In this document: positions 36,305-45,471 of the stretch, in pieces
Numbering within the stretch: the stretch's first letter is position 1
Layout of the letters: every line of letters begins with the position of its first letter
Assembly (NCBI GenBank): GCA_017513525.1
Contig: JAFXFC010000049.1
Coordinates: forward strand, 86,188 to 150,187
Source of the DNA: Clostridia bacterium
GTDB taxonomy: Bacteria > Bacillota > Clostridia > Oscillospirales > Acutalibacteraceae
Direction: 5' to 3'
DNA: 64,000 bases
The notes under the pieces: generated by a model
What the model was told of the DNA's origin: nothing
Seen by the model: only the letters and a program-made list of their open reading frames with translations
Database searches by the model: none
Position numbers and translations under genes: made by a program

Positions 36305-37213
36305 ATGAATAAAAACGCAGCAATAAAATATATTTTAGAGAATGCACGGCCTCTTGATTTGGCTGTTTACAAATATTTTTTTGAGAATGAATCAAACCAA
36401 GCTGTTATTGATGAGCTTTCAAAGTTTCAGAATGCTGACGGAGGCTTCGGGCATGCTCTTGAGCCGGATTTCTTCAATCCGAATTCAAGTCCTATTGCAA
36501 CAAATGATGCGATAATAACTCTTTGCCGTGCAAACGCACTTGACAGCGCTTCGGATATCGTCAAAGGAATAGTAAGCTACTTGGAATCCCACGATTCTTT
36601 TGATGAAGAAAAAAAGCGCTGGCTGTTTGCGATAGACAGCAATAAGGATTATCCTCACGCAATCTGGTGGGAAAAAAAGGGTGACGGTATCAATAAATTC
36701 AATCCTTCAGTTTCTCTGGCTTCATTTATGGTTTGCTATGGCAATCGCACTCCCCTTTATGAAGAAATTATAAAAGAAGCTATAGAGTATCTTAAATACG
36801 GAGAAATCAGCGGAGATGATGTGAATTGTTATCTGTTGGCTTATGAGCTTTTAACATCAAGCAGCATCGATGATATTGTCAACCTGAATGCTTTCAAAGA
36901 CTTGTTATCAAAGGCAATTAAAAGCTGCATTTGCAAGGATATTTCAAAGTACGGTGTCGAATATGTACCGATGCCATCCGTTATCTTTACCGGGGAATAT
37001 ACGGAGTTTATTACACCTGAAATTATACCGTTAATTAATGCGGAAAAGGATATTTTAGGTAAACTCCAAATGGAAGACGGCGGATTTGATATTACCTGGA
37101 AATGGTATACCCCATATCCCGATGAATACGAACAGGCAAAAAATTGGTGGCGTCCTCGCGTTACTATTGAAAAACTTCTTTTTAATAAAATTCAGATAGG
37201 AGAATTATTATGA
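36305..37213 (+). CDS. Terpenoid-cyclase-like alpha/alpha-toroid protein
   Basis: A 302-residue soluble protein. FQNADGGFGHALEPDF at about 42-57 and LQMEDGGFDITWKWY near the C-terminus are QxxDGGF repeats as in prenyltransferase and squalene-cyclase toroids. It is much shorter than real cyclases and lacks the DxDD motif, so it belongs with the uncharacterised toroid proteins of Firmicutes. The ATG at 36305 has a GCGAGGA site; an upstream TTG is less likely. It overlaps the following Nudix gene by 4 bp, hinting at a shared substrate. Confidence 0.7.
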   Translation: MNKNAAIKYILENARPLDLAVYKYFFENESNQAVIDELSKFQNADGGFGHALEPDFFNPNSSPIATNDAIITLCRANALDSASDIVKGIVSYLESHDSFDEEKKRWLFAIDSNKDYPHAIWWEKKGDGINKFNPSVSLASFMVCYGNRTPLYEEIIKEAIEYLKYGEISGDDVNCYLLAYELLTSSSIDDIVNLNAFKDLLSKAIKSCICKDISKYGVEYVPMPSVIFTGEYTEFITPEIIPLINAEKDILGKLQMEDGGFDITWKWYTPYPDEYEQAKNWWRPRVTIEKLLFNKIQIGELL

Positions 37214-37656
37214 GTTATATCGGCGATATGAGAAAATTTGTAGGTCATGCACCTATTATGGCGGTTGCTGCAATGGCGATTCTTTATAACAAAGATAAAG
37301 GTATGCTTCTTGAAAAGAGATCTGATACAGGTGAATGGTGTACTCCCGGCGGTGCAATTGAACTGGGTGAATCTTTAGAAGCTGCTCTTAAAAGAGAAAT
37401 CAAAGAAGAGACAAACCTTGATTTTACAAACCCTAAATTGTTTGACATCAAGGCAAATGTTCATATGGTTTATCCTAATGGTGACGAAGTATATTACACC
37501 GATGTTGTTTATGAAATAAACGAATTCTACGGTGAATTAAAACCTGACGGTGAAAGCACGGAGTTAAGATTTTTTGATATAAACAATCTTCCCGAAAACA
37601 TAATGCCTACACAGATCGGGTATATTGAAAGATTTGTAAAGGAAAAACATAAATAA
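37210..37656 (+). CDS. Nudix hydrolase
   Basis: A 148-residue Nudix protein with box GGAIELGESLEAALKREIKEETNL. The N-terminus (YIGDMRKFVGHAPIMAVAAMAIL) is typical of a clostridial Nudix group with unknown nucleotide substrate. The start codon overlaps the toroid gene stop, so the two are translationally coupled. A strong hairpin with eight T follows. Confidence 0.86.
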   Translation: MSYIGDMRKFVGHAPIMAVAAMAILYNKDKGMLLEKRSDTGEWCTPGGAIELGESLEAALKREIKEETNLDFTNPKLFDIKANVHMVYPNGDEVYYTDVVYEINEFYGELKPDGESTELRFFDINNLPENIMPTQIGYIERFVKEKHK

Positions 37657-37719
37657 ATATAACAATAGACTCAGTGTTCATAGTAAACACCAAGGTATAA
37701 AATCGCTGAAAAAAATTAA

Positions 37720-37764
37720 AGACTCTGAATGGACAAAAAGTCTGTTCAGAGTCTGATTTTTTTT
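37720..37764 (+). terminator. Terminator of the toroid-Nudix operon
   Basis: AGACTCTGAA pairs with TTCAGAGTCT and the hairpin is followed by GATTTTTTTTG. Confidence 0.82.
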
Positions 37765-37826
37765 GTACATAAATGTCGAGGTGGCTGATATATAAGGGAT
37801 TGGTGATTAGCGAAGAGGAAAAAAGT

Positions 37827-37858
37827 AAAAATCCCCGTTCAATAGAACGAGGATTTTT
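37827..37858 (-). terminator. Terminator of tRNA-Pro
   Basis: On the minus strand AAAAATCCTCGTTC and GAACGGGGATTTTT form a stem with one mismatch and a 4-nt loop, directly behind the tRNA, followed by ACTTTTTT. Confidence 0.75.
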
Positions 37859-37933
37859 GGTCCGAGTGGCGAGACTTGAACTCACGGCCTCTTGACCCCC
37901 AGTCAAGCGCGCTCCCAACTGCGCCACACCCGG
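37858..37933 (-). tRNA. tRNA-Pro (anticodon GGG)
   Basis: A 76-nt cloverleaf on the minus strand. The acceptor arms CCGGGTG and CACTCGG pair (one G-T pair) and are followed by an encoded ACCA. The anticodon stem CTTGA/TCAAG closes the loop CTGGGGG, giving anticodon GGG. The T arm contains GAGTTCAAGTCTC and the D arm GGCGCAGTTGGGAGCGC. A terminator hairpin follows immediately. Confidence 0.95.
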
Positions 37934-38051
37934 TTGTTTGGAACAGATAGTATATTACCACATGTTTTCACAAAATGCAAGTGTTTTTTTGCATTTTTTC
38001 TTAAAAATTTTAATTATTTTTTTATCTTGCAATTCTGAGCTAAATTTATAT

Positions 38052-38079
38052 TTACAATGAAATTGATTATGATTATACT
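38052..38079 (+). promoter_or_regulatory. Promoter of the sialidase/beta-helix operon
   Basis: TTACAA (38052-38057) and TATACT (38074-38079) are spaced by 16 bases, 30 bases before the start codon. Confidence 0.45.
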
Positions 38080-38109
38080 TTTATTATCAGATCAGTTCGG
38101 AGGGATATT

Positions 38110-39183
38110 ATGATTGAGGCTGTCGGCAGAGAAGTTTTGTTTTTACATACAGATGATAAAACACCGAGAAACGGTGAAGGAACTTTTTTAAGACTTAAAA
38201 ACGGAGCGGTGCTGTTCGTTTACACCAAATTTTCGGGCAGTGACTGGTATGATGATGCGTCGGCTGATATTGCGGCAGTTGTGTCTTTCGATGAAGGTGA
38301 AAGCTGGAGTGAGCCGAGAATAATAGTAAAGCACGATGAAACAGCAAAAAATGTAATGTGTCCGTCTCTTATCAGAATGAATAACGGAGATGTCGGTCTT
38401 CTTTTTCTTAAAAAAATTAAAGACTGTGAAAATGCAGTTCCGTGGTTTACGAGATCCTCTGACGAAGGCGAAACATTTTCAGCGCCCTTCAGATGCATTC
38501 CCGATTTTGACAATTATTATGTAATTGAGAATGATCATGCAATTGTGCTTAAAAACGGCAGAATACTGTTACCTGCAAATTTTCATTCAGCCGAAATTGA
38601 CGGCAAGATAATTGACATTGACCACGGACTTAAAGTAGTCTTTTGTTCCGATAATGACGGAAAAAGCTGGTATGAACTGAGCGAGCGACAGGATATTCCA
38701 TTTTCCCATAAGAGCGAAACGGGACTTCAGGAAACCTGCATTTATGAATTCAATGACGGCAGATTATGGGCACTTTCAAGAACAGACATGGCATTTCAGT
38801 ATGAATGTTTTTCTGAAGATTCAGGAAAAACATGGACTTCCCCGGAACCCAACACATTTTTTTCTTCCCCCGACTCCCCTCTTCTTATGAAAAGAGCCTG
38901 CGGCTTGACACTCTCTGTATTTAACCCTATTCCGAATTACACAACAAGAAATACAGAAAGAACATGGGGACGCACTCCTCTTATTTGCGCAGTAAGCGAT
39001 AATGACGGCGAGAGTTTTGACAGGATATACTATATTGAAGATGACCTAAATAACTGCTACTGTTATCCTGCAATATTTGACGGCGGAGATTATGCGCTGA
39101 TTTCTTACTATCATTCCGATAATACAGGAATTGCATTAAAATCTTTGAAAATCAAAAAGATATTAAAATCAGAACTGACTTAA
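38110..39183 (+). CDS. Cytosolic sialidase-superfamily (Asp-box) protein
   Basis: A 357-residue propeller protein with five Asp-box-like motifs: SFDEGESW, SSDEGETF, CSDNDGKSW, SEDSGKTW and SDNDGESF. GEGTFLRLKNGAVLFVYT is the opening strand typical of exo-sialidase-like proteins in gut Firmicutes. There is no signal peptide, so its substrate must be intracellular. Specificity could be sialic acid, arabinan or another glycan. The site is TTCGGAGGG. It is followed after 22 bases by a beta-helix protein, and the pair likely works on one imported oligosaccharide. Confidence 0.8.
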   Translation: MIEAVGREVLFLHTDDKTPRNGEGTFLRLKNGAVLFVYTKFSGSDWYDDASADIAAVVSFDEGESWSEPRIIVKHDETAKNVMCPSLIRMNNGDVGLLFLKKIKDCENAVPWFTRSSDEGETFSAPFRCIPDFDNYYVIENDHAIVLKNGRILLPANFHSAEIDGKIIDIDHGLKVVFCSDNDGKSWYELSERQDIPFSHKSETGLQETCIYEFNDGRLWALSRTDMAFQYECFSEDSGKTWTSPEPNTFFSSPDSPLLMKRACGLTLSVFNPIPNYTTRNTERTWGRTPLICAVSDNDGESFDRIYYIEDDLNNCYCYPAIFDGGDYALISYYHSDNTGIALKSLKIKKILKSELT

Positions 39184-39205
39184 ATATAAATTTGAGGTAC
39201 AAGCA

Positions 39206-40159
39206 ATGGATTTTATTAATGTAAAACACAACAATAATGTTTACGGTGACGGTGTTCACGACGACACAAAAGCATTGCAGGAATGTATTGACGAATTAAA
39301 AAACGGCGGTACCGTTTATTTCCCTGACGGAACATATCTTCTTTCGGCATCTCTTATTTTCTACTCAAATCAACATCTGAAGTTTTCGGATAAGGCAGTG
39401 CTTTTAAGAAGCGACAAAAGTGAGCCCTTAACAAGATATCTTCTTGCATCCTTCTCTGAACCCGAATGGATAGGATATGACGGTACACACGATGTTGTTA
39501 TTTCGGGCGCTACTTTTGACGGCAACAAAAATCTTGACGAAAGAGCAACTCTCCTTAATACTGTACACTGCAAAAACATTGTAATTGAAAACTGCAGATT
39601 TGTTCACGGAGCAGGTTGGCACTATATTGAAATCAACTCTACGGAAAATGCAGTTATAAGAAACTGTGTTTTTGACGGCCCTACATATACATTGATGCAC
39701 AGTGTTTTATTTAACGAACAGATTCAGCTTGATTTAGCACAGGACGGCTCATACGGTCCGGTATATAACTGTGACGGTAAACTTATAGACTTTCATAAGG
39801 ATGACACCACCTGCAGTAATATTTTTATTGAATCAAATATTTTCAAGTGCGGCGGCTTCCCCGCTATCGGTCACCATAACAGCTGTGCTCATCATAATAT
39901 CACCATCCGCAATAATATCTTTGACGGTCCTTCAGGAAGAGCCGAAAGCAGCAGAGGTTATATTCTTTTCAGACCAAAAGTTTACGATATAAACATCGAA
40001 AACAATGTTTTTATTGCTCCCGAAAATGAATATGACTCTCCTAATGTAGGTATAATTATAGAAAATCCCGATATTGATACTCTTATAGAAAAAGATAATA
40101 CTTATATCGGGCATTTTACCGAAAAGGTTTTCCGCGGAGAAAACATATATCAGAAATAA
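39206..40159 (+). CDS. Right-handed beta-helix protein (pectate-lyase-3-like)
   Basis: A 317-residue protein that opens GDGVHDDTKALQECIDEL and GGTVYFPDGTYLLSASL, the start of pectate_lyase_3/GH28-like beta-helix proteins. Short beta-helix coils follow (NIVIENCRFVHG, NAVIRNCVFDG, NIFIESNIFKCGG, NITIRNNIFDG, DINIENNVFIA). It lacks a signal peptide. It may be a glycan lyase, hydrolase or epimerase; the active site cannot be assigned. It is the second gene of the operon with the sialidase-like gene. Confidence 0.78.
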   Translation: MDFINVKHNNNVYGDGVHDDTKALQECIDELKNGGTVYFPDGTYLLSASLIFYSNQHLKFSDKAVLLRSDKSEPLTRYLLASFSEPEWIGYDGTHDVVISGATFDGNKNLDERATLLNTVHCKNIVIENCRFVHGAGWHYIEINSTENAVIRNCVFDGPTYTLMHSVLFNEQIQLDLAQDGSYGPVYNCDGKLIDFHKDDTTCSNIFIESNIFKCGGFPAIGHHNSCAHHNITIRNNIFDGPSGRAESSRGYILFRPKVYDINIENNVFIAPENEYDSPNVGIIIENPDIDTLIEKDNTYIGHFTEKVFRGENIYQK

Positions 40160-40165
40160 TATAAC

Positions 40166-40196
40166 GGCGGTATCAGCAAAAAAAACTGATACCGCC
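40166..40196. terminator. Bidirectional terminator
   Basis: GGCGGTATCAG pairs with CTGATACCGCC around a 9-nt loop, between convergent genes; the plus-strand flank is TTATTCTTTATT. Confidence 0.75.
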
Positions 40197-40203
40197 TTAT
40201 TCT

Positions 40204-40689
40204 TTATTCGCTTAAATTTTTCTTCCATTCTGATATGAGCTTTTCTAAAGTACACTTAGCATTTGCAGGAGAGGTTGACGGAAGACAAATTGCACTCATA
40301 CCGATTTTTTCTTTTATATATTTGTTGTAATATTTTTCTGCCGTTTTTCCGTTTACATATATTTTTTTAACTTTGGAATTTTTCAGAATTCCACTGATGT
40401 CATTGGGAACAACATTTTTTATTGAGCTGTCGGAGCTTCCCTCTATTTCACAGGAAGCAATAACATCCCAGAGAGCAATTTTATTTCTTAAAAGCAGCTC
40501 TTTCTTTTGTTCAATTGTAACGGGAATATCGCTTTCTGTGACGGCAGAAATTACCTTCCAGAATCGATTCTGAGGGTGTCCGTAAAAGAACATTTCTTCA
40601 CGGGATTTTACCGAAGGAAAAGAGCCAAGTATCAATATTTCTGAGTTTTCATCATAATAAGGCGGAAAAGGATGAACTATTGTCTTCAT
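40204..40689 (-). CDS. Uracil-DNA glycosylase superfamily, family-6-like deoxyinosine glycosylase
   Basis: A 161-residue DNA repair enzyme. LILGSFPSVKSREEMFFYGHPQNRFW at about 19-44 and PSTSPANA near 137-144 match the hypoxanthine/uracil DNA glycosylase group (UDG family 6). It would excise deaminated bases to start base-excision repair. The start overlaps the stop of the upstream Nudix gene by 4 bp. Confidence 0.86.
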   Translation of the reverse strand: MKTIVHPFPPYYDENSEILILGSFPSVKSREEMFFYGHPQNRFWKVISAVTESDIPVTIEQKKELLLRNKIALWDVIASCEIEGSSDSSIKNVVPNDISGILKNSKVKKIYVNGKTAEKYYNKYIKEKIGMSAICLPSTSPANAKCTLEKLISEWKKNLSE

Positions 40690-41186
40690 TCAATTACCTC
40701 ATTTTGTATTGAATATGTTTCAATATACTTATTCAGCACGGTATATTCTCTCAAATAAAGACTTCTGTGATCTTCGGTCTTTTCGTCATAGTGAGAAAAA
40801 ATTTCAATTGCTTCATCAATGGGAAGCCATCGGGGGCACACTCCGTGGTCGATTTCTGTGGGAGTAAGACTTGGCGTTCCCATGCCTTTTATTTCACAAA
40901 GGAAATAATGTGCTTCATAGCAGGTGTCAAAGCAATATTCATTCATTATGAGAAAAGACTCATAAGGGTAAACATCATAGCCCGATTCTTCCTTTAATTC
41001 TCTTATACAGCAATCTTCAAAGGACTCTTCTCCCTCTCTTCCTCCGCCGGGGGACATATATACATCCTTGTTCTGTTCGTAGGTAAGAAGCACCTTGCCG
41101 TCTTTAATTACAAGACCCCGTGAAGCAGGTCTTGTTTTTTTCGGAGGATCATCAAAATGAATGCTATACTGATTAATTATTTCCAT
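40686..41186 (-). CDS. Nudix hydrolase
   Basis: A 166-residue Nudix protein with box GGGREGEESFEDCCIRELKEESGYDV and an N-terminal strand RPASRGLVIKDGKVLLTYE. The ATG at 41186 is chosen because CGGTGATAATA precedes it; an upstream start lies in AT-rich leader. It is coupled to the glycosylase gene downstream. The substrate is unknown. Confidence 0.85.
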   Translation of the reverse strand: MEIINQYSIHFDDPPKKTRPASRGLVIKDGKVLLTYEQNKDVYMSPGGGREGEESFEDCCIRELKEESGYDVYPYESFLIMNEYCFDTCYEAHYFLCEIKGMGTPSLTPTEIDHGVCPRWLPIDEAIEIFSHYDEKTEDHRSLYLREYTVLNKYIETYSIQNEVIE

Positions 41187-41271
41187 TATTATCACCGAGA
41201 TAATTTTATCACTGAAAAAAACAACTGTCAAATACTTATTCAGTTACTTTGATTTTATTATAATAAAATAA

Positions 41272-41299
41272 TTGACTTTTATTTCCTTTTTGATATACT
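41272..41299 (+). promoter_or_regulatory. Promoter of the MFS transporter gene
   Basis: TTGACT (41272-41277) and TATACT (41294-41299) are spaced by 16 bases, with about 95 bases of leader. Confidence 0.55.
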
Positions 41300-41399
41300 G
41301 AATTTAACGAGACATATATATGCAAAAAAGAGCTTTTTTTGAGCAACAAGGGTGAAATAAAATTCACTTACTAAAAGAATTGATCTGACGGAGAAAACT

Positions 41400-42641
41400 A
41401 TGCAAAACTACAAAAGAACAAAGCTTTCATGTTATTATTCTTACCTTTCAATGGCTTCGATTTTCAGTCTGCCGCCGCTTCTTTTTGTGACCTTCCATGA
41501 AAATTACGGCGTATCGTATACACTTCTTGGAACGTTGGTTGCAGTAAATTTCTGTACACAGCTTATAATTGATCTTATTTTCACATTTTTCACAAAGTAT
41601 TTCAACATCAAGAAAACCGTTACTGTGATGCCTCTTATAACCTCACTCGGTCTTCTTATCTATGCTTTGGTTCCGTGGCTTTTCCCCGAATATGCTTATA
41701 TTGGACTTGTTATCGGTACTTTCGTATTCTCAATTTCGGCAGGCCTCAGCGAAGTGCTTTTAAGCCCCGTTGTTGCGGCAATACCGTCTGAAACTCCCGA
41801 CAGAGATATGAGTCTTTTACATTCTCTATATGCCTGGGGAGTTGTTACAGTTGTTGTTATAAGCACTGCTTTTCTTAAGATTTTCGGAACTCATAACTGG
41901 ATGTATCTCACTCTTTTCTGGGCAGTTGTTCCCATTGTGGCATTTATTCTTTTCAGCACTTCTCCTATGCCCGAAGTCAATGTTTCAAATTCCGACAACA
42001 GTAAAAATGCGGGAAAAAAACAGCTTGTAATGACTCTTTGCGTTCTTTGTATTTTCTTCGGCAGTGCCGCTGAAAACTCTATGACGAACTGGATTTCAAG
42101 CTATATAGAAAATGCCTTACATCTTCCGAAGGCTCTCGGTGATATTTTAGGTATGGCTTCATTTGCCGTTTGTCTGGGTCTTACAAGAACATGGTACGCA
42201 AAAAGAGGTAAGAACATATATAAGGTTTTAATGTTCGGCATGTCAGGTGCTGTCATTTGCTATCTTATTGCAGGACTCTCCCCCATTCCTGCTCTATCTC
42301 TGATTGCCTGTATAATCACCGGTGTATGCGCTTCTATGCTGTGGCCGGGTTCACTGATTTTAATGGAAGAAAAGCTTCCGCATGTTGGAGTTGCAGCATA
42401 TGCACTTATGGCAGCAGGCGGCGATTTCGGTGCCTCCATTGCTCCTCAGCTTTTGGGAATTGTAGTCGATAAGGTGGAAGCCGCCAACTTTGCGCTGAAG
42501 CTCAGTGAAAGCCTTTCTCTTTCAACCGAGCAAATAGGTATGAAAGCAGGTATGCTCGTAGCGGCAATTTTCCCTGTTTTCGGTATTATGGTTTTACTTA
42601 TCATAAAGAAAAAACTGAATATAAAAAATAATAAGGCATAA
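41400..42641 (+). CDS. MFS transporter, 12-helix
   Basis: A 413-residue integral membrane protein of the major facilitator superfamily with about 12 hydrophobic helices and a charged central loop (NVSNSDNSKNAGKKQ) near 195-210. Motifs in the first half (YGVSYTLLGTLVAVNFCTQL) resemble FucP/sugar-type MFS proteins, but specificity cannot be read. ACGGAG precedes the ATG. It is monocistronic with a strong terminator shared with the his operon. Confidence 0.85.
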   Translation: MQNYKRTKLSCYYSYLSMASIFSLPPLLFVTFHENYGVSYTLLGTLVAVNFCTQLIIDLIFTFFTKYFNIKKTVTVMPLITSLGLLIYALVPWLFPEYAYIGLVIGTFVFSISAGLSEVLLSPVVAAIPSETPDRDMSLLHSLYAWGVVTVVVISTAFLKIFGTHNWMYLTLFWAVVPIVAFILFSTSPMPEVNVSNSDNSKNAGKKQLVMTLCVLCIFFGSAAENSMTNWISSYIENALHLPKALGDILGMASFAVCLGLTRTWYAKRGKNIYKVLMFGMSGAVICYLIAGLSPIPALSLIACIITGVCASMLWPGSLILMEEKLPHVGVAAYALMAAGGDFGASIAPQLLGIVVDKVEAANFALKLSESLSLSTEQIGMKAGMLVAAIFPVFGIMVLLIIKKKLNIKNNKA

Positions 42642-42647
42642 GAAAAC

Positions 42648-42693
42648 GGCTATATCAAATCATCTTTTCAGATGTAAGATATAGCCTTTTTTT
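42648..42693. terminator. Terminator shared by MFS and his genes
   Basis: GGCTATATC pairs with GATATAGCC, with an inner CATCT/AGATG stem. It is followed on the plus strand by TTTTTTT and lies at the 3-prime end of hisIE on the other strand. Confidence 0.8.
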
Positions 42694-43351
42694 ATTTATT
42701 TTCGCCTGTCATTTTTTCCTGCTTTACCTTGTGGTCAATTATGTGGCGGGAAGCAAGTTCTTTCTGAATGTCTTCTACGGAAATGCCCATATTGACCATA
42801 AGCACCATGGTGTGATACATAAGGTCTGCTATTTCATAGACGGTTTCTGCCTTATCGTCGGCTTTACCTGCGATAATTACTTCAGTACATTCTTCACCGA
42901 TTTTTTTAAGTATCTTATCCGTTCCTTTTGAGAAAAGATATGTCGTGTATGAGCCTTCGGGCATATCTCTCTTTCTGCCCTCTAAAAGCTCATATAAACC
43001 GTTTACCGTAAATTCATGTTTTTCGTCACTCTGATAAACCTCTTTAGTGAAGCATGAATCTGTTCCTGTGTGACAAGCGGGGCCGTCTTTTTCGACTACA
43101 ACAACCAAAGCATCATTATCGCAATCGGCAGTAATTGAAACTATATGCTGATAGTTTCCGCTGGTGTCGCCCTTAAGCCATAATTCTTCTCGTGAGCGGC
43201 TGTAAAAGCAGGTAAGCCCCTTTTCAATGGAAATCTGAAGGCTTTCACGGTTCATATATGCGAGTGTCAATACTTTTTTACTCCATGCATCAACTACAAT
43301 TGCGGGAATAAGTCCTTTTTCATCAAATTTAAGTTTATCTATATCAAGCAT
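42692..43351 (-). CDS. hisIE: Bifunctional phosphoribosyl-AMP cyclohydrolase / phosphoribosyl-ATP diphosphatase
   Basis: A fused HisI-HisE protein of 219 residues covering steps 2 and 3 of histidine synthesis. The HisI half has [18 protein letters not shown] and [12 protein letters not shown]...GPACHTG (metal Asp/Cys/His). The HisE half (from about 115) has [18 protein letters not shown] with the Mg-binding glutamates. It is the last gene of the operon, 2 bases behind hisF. Confidence 0.97.
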   Translation of the reverse strand: MLDIDKLKFDEKGLIPAIVVDAWSKKVLTLAYMNRESLQISIEKGLTCFYSRSREELWLKGDTSGNYQHIVSITADCDNDALVVVVEKDGPACHTGTDSCFTKEVYQSDEKHEFTVNGLYELLEGRKRDMPEGSYTTYLFSKGTDKILKKIGEECTEVIIAGKADDKAETVYEIADLMYHTMVLMVNMGISVEDIQKELASRHIIDHKVKQEKMTGENK

Positions 43352-43353
43352 AA

Positions 43354-44112
43354 TTATATCCTCACTTTAATATCGTTCTTTTTAAGCTCTTTTTTCAAGT
43401 CGGGGATTGCAATTTCTCCGAAATGGAATACCGAGGCGGCAAGACCTGCGTCAACTCTCGGCACACGCTTAAACAGGTCAATAAAGTCATTCACACTTCC
43501 GGCTCCTCCTGAGGCAATAACGGGAACATTAACGGCATTACATACAGCATCAAGCATTTCAATATCGAAGCCTTTTTTTACTCCGTCTGTATCAATGGAA
43601 TTTAATACCACTTCACCTGCACCCATGCCGACACAGCGTTTTATCCACTCAATTGCTTCAAGCTCGGTCTGTTCTCTTCCGCCTTTTGAAAATACACGGA
43701 ACACTCCGTCTACTCTTTTAACATCAGCTGAAATTACAACACACTGACTGCCGTAAAGCCGCGCAGCTTCACTTATAAGCTCGGGATTTTTTATAGCCCC
43801 CGAATTTACACTGACCTTATCTGCACCCGATTTCAAAACTCTGTCAAAATCTGCAACCGTGTTGATACCGCCGCCGACGGTAAGAGGAATAAATACGGTA
43901 GAAGCTACCTTCTGAAGAATATCGGTAAATAATTGTCTGCCCTCAGAAGAGGCCGTTATATCGTAAAACACAAGCTCGTCCGCTCCGTTGTCACTGTAGA
44001 ATGAAGCGAGTTCTACCGGATCGTTTACATCTGAAAGGGATTTGAAATTTACTCCCTTTACTACCCTGCCGTCTTTAACATCAAGGCAGGGAATAATTCT
44101 TTTTGTTATCAT
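43354..44112 (-). CDS. hisF: Imidazole glycerol phosphate synthase cyclase subunit HisF
   Basis: A 252-residue (beta/alpha)8 barrel that, with HisH, makes IGP and AICAR from [17 protein letters not shown] gives the first catalytic Asp (position 11) and [11 protein letters not shown] the second (near 130). [10 protein letters not shown] and [10 protein letters not shown] are the two phosphate-binding loops. It lies 11 bases after hisA. Confidence 0.97.
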   Translation of the reverse strand: MITKRIIPCLDVKDGRVVKGVNFKSLSDVNDPVELASFYSDNGADELVFYDITASSEGRQLFTDILQKVASTVFIPLTVGGGINTVADFDRVLKSGADKVSVNSGAIKNPELISEAARLYGSQCVVISADVKRVDGVFRVFSKGGREQTELEAIEWIKRCVGMGAGEVVLNSIDTDGVKKGFDIEMLDAVCNAVNVPVIASGGAGSVNDFIDLFKRVPRVDAGLAASVFHFGEIAIPDLKKELKKNDIKVRI

Positions 44113-44123
44113 ATTTTCTCCTT

Positions 44124-44837
44124 TTATCGGGCAATTTCTATGGCTTTCTTAAGATCAATAGCTTTAAGATAATAAGCCTTGCCGACTATTGCACCGTAAA
44201 GCTTCATTTCACAAAGAGCTTTTATATCATCAATACTGCTCACACCGCCTGAAGCTACGATATCAATGTTGAACTTTTCGGAAAGCTCTTTATATAATTC
44301 TCTGTTTGTACCCTGCATTGCGCCGTCTTTGGAAATATCCGTACAAATTACGGTTTTAACGCCGATTTTTTCCATATCAGAGAAAAAATCAAAACAACTG
44401 ATATCTGATTTTTCGACCCAGCCTTTTATGGCAACAAAGCCGTCTTTTATATCAGCACCAACAGCTATTTTTTCACCGTATTTTTCAACTGCCCATAAAA
44501 GAAACTCTCGGTCATTTACTGCGGCAGTTCCGAGAATAACGCGGGACACTCCGATAGAAAGATATCTTTCGAGCACCTCTTTGCTTCTTATACCGCCGCC
44601 GATTTCGGCTTTAAGACCCGTTTCTTTTATAATTTTTTCAACAATGTCTATATTGGGAGTAGTGCCGTCCTTTGCACCCTCAAGGTCAACCAGATGAATA
44701 AATTCGGCACCCGAAGCCTTGAAATCAAGGGCAATTTCAACGGGATTGTCACTGTAGACCGTCATCTGCTTATAATCGCCTTTATAAAGACGCACAGCCT
44801 TTTTATCAAACATGTCAATAGCGGGTAATATTATCAT
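44124..44837 (-). CDS. hisA: Phosphoribosylformimino-AICAR-P isomerase HisA
   Basis: A 237-residue barrel isomerase for step 4 of histidine synthesis. LPAIDMFDKKAVRLYKGDY carries the first catalytic Asp (position 8), and AVGADIKDGFVAIKGW the second. IGGGIRS and ASGGVSS are the phosphate sites. The ATG overlaps the hisH stop by 4 bp. Confidence 0.96.
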   Translation of the reverse strand: MIILPAIDMFDKKAVRLYKGDYKQMTVYSDNPVEIALDFKASGAEFIHLVDLEGAKDGTTPNIDIVEKIIKETGLKAEIGGGIRSKEVLERYLSIGVSRVILGTAAVNDREFLLWAVEKYGEKIAVGADIKDGFVAIKGWVEKSDISCFDFFSDMEKIGVKTVICTDISKDGAMQGTNRELYKELSEKFNIDIVASGGVSSIDDIKALCEMKLYGAIVGKAYYLKAIDLKKAIEIAR

Positions 44838-45454
44838 ATGACATCACCTGCTTCACAGAAATTTTTAAGTATTTCAAGTCCCACTTTACCGCTTTTTTCG
44901 GGGTGAAACTGACAGCCGAATACATTTCCCGTTTCAACAGATGCGGGGAAATCAATGCCGTATTCCGAAAAAGCCGAAACATATTTATTTTCACACTCAG
45001 CAAAATAGGAGTGAACAAAATAAACGAATTCACCGCCCGAAAAGCCTTTATAAAGAACCGATTCTTTATTGAGCGTTAATTCATTCCAGCCGATTTCTGG
45101 AATTTTTAATTCGGTGGAAATTTTCCCCTTAAAGGAAACTATATTGCCGGGGATAAGACCTAAGCCCTCGTGACATCCGAATTCATAGCTTTTTTCAAAT
45201 AAAAGCTGCATTCCGAGACAAATACCTAAAAGTGGTTTTCCGTTTTTAACTTCATTTACGACCACTTCTCCAAGGCCTGTATTTTTTAATTTATTTGCCG
45301 CATCCTCGAATGCACCGACACCGGGAAGAATAATTCTGTCAGCCTGATTTATAACCTTTTCATCAGAGGTAAAAACGGCGTCCGCACCGATGGCTTTGAA
45401 AGAAGAACGAAGCGAAAACAAATTTCCTACTCCGTAATCTACTATTGCAATCAT
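44834..45454 (-). CDS. hisH: Imidazole glycerol phosphate synthase glutaminase subunit HisH
   Basis: A 206-residue class I glutamine amidotransferase that feeds ammonia to HisF. The nucleophile lies in LLGICLGMQLLFE, the oxyanion region in ILPGVGAFEDA, and the His/Glu pair in GCQFHPEKSG. It lies 17 bases behind hisB. Confidence 0.96.
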   Translation of the reverse strand: MIAIVDYGVGNLFSLRSSFKAIGADAVFTSDEKVINQADRIILPGVGAFEDAANKLKNTGLGEVVVNEVKNGKPLLGICLGMQLLFEKSYEFGCHEGLGLIPGNIVSFKGKISTELKIPEIGWNELTLNKESVLYKGFSGGEFVYFVHSYFAECENKYVSAFSEYGIDFPASVETGNVFGCQFHPEKSGKVGLEILKNFCEAGDVI

Positions 45455-45471
45455 AATATAAAAACCTTTCG

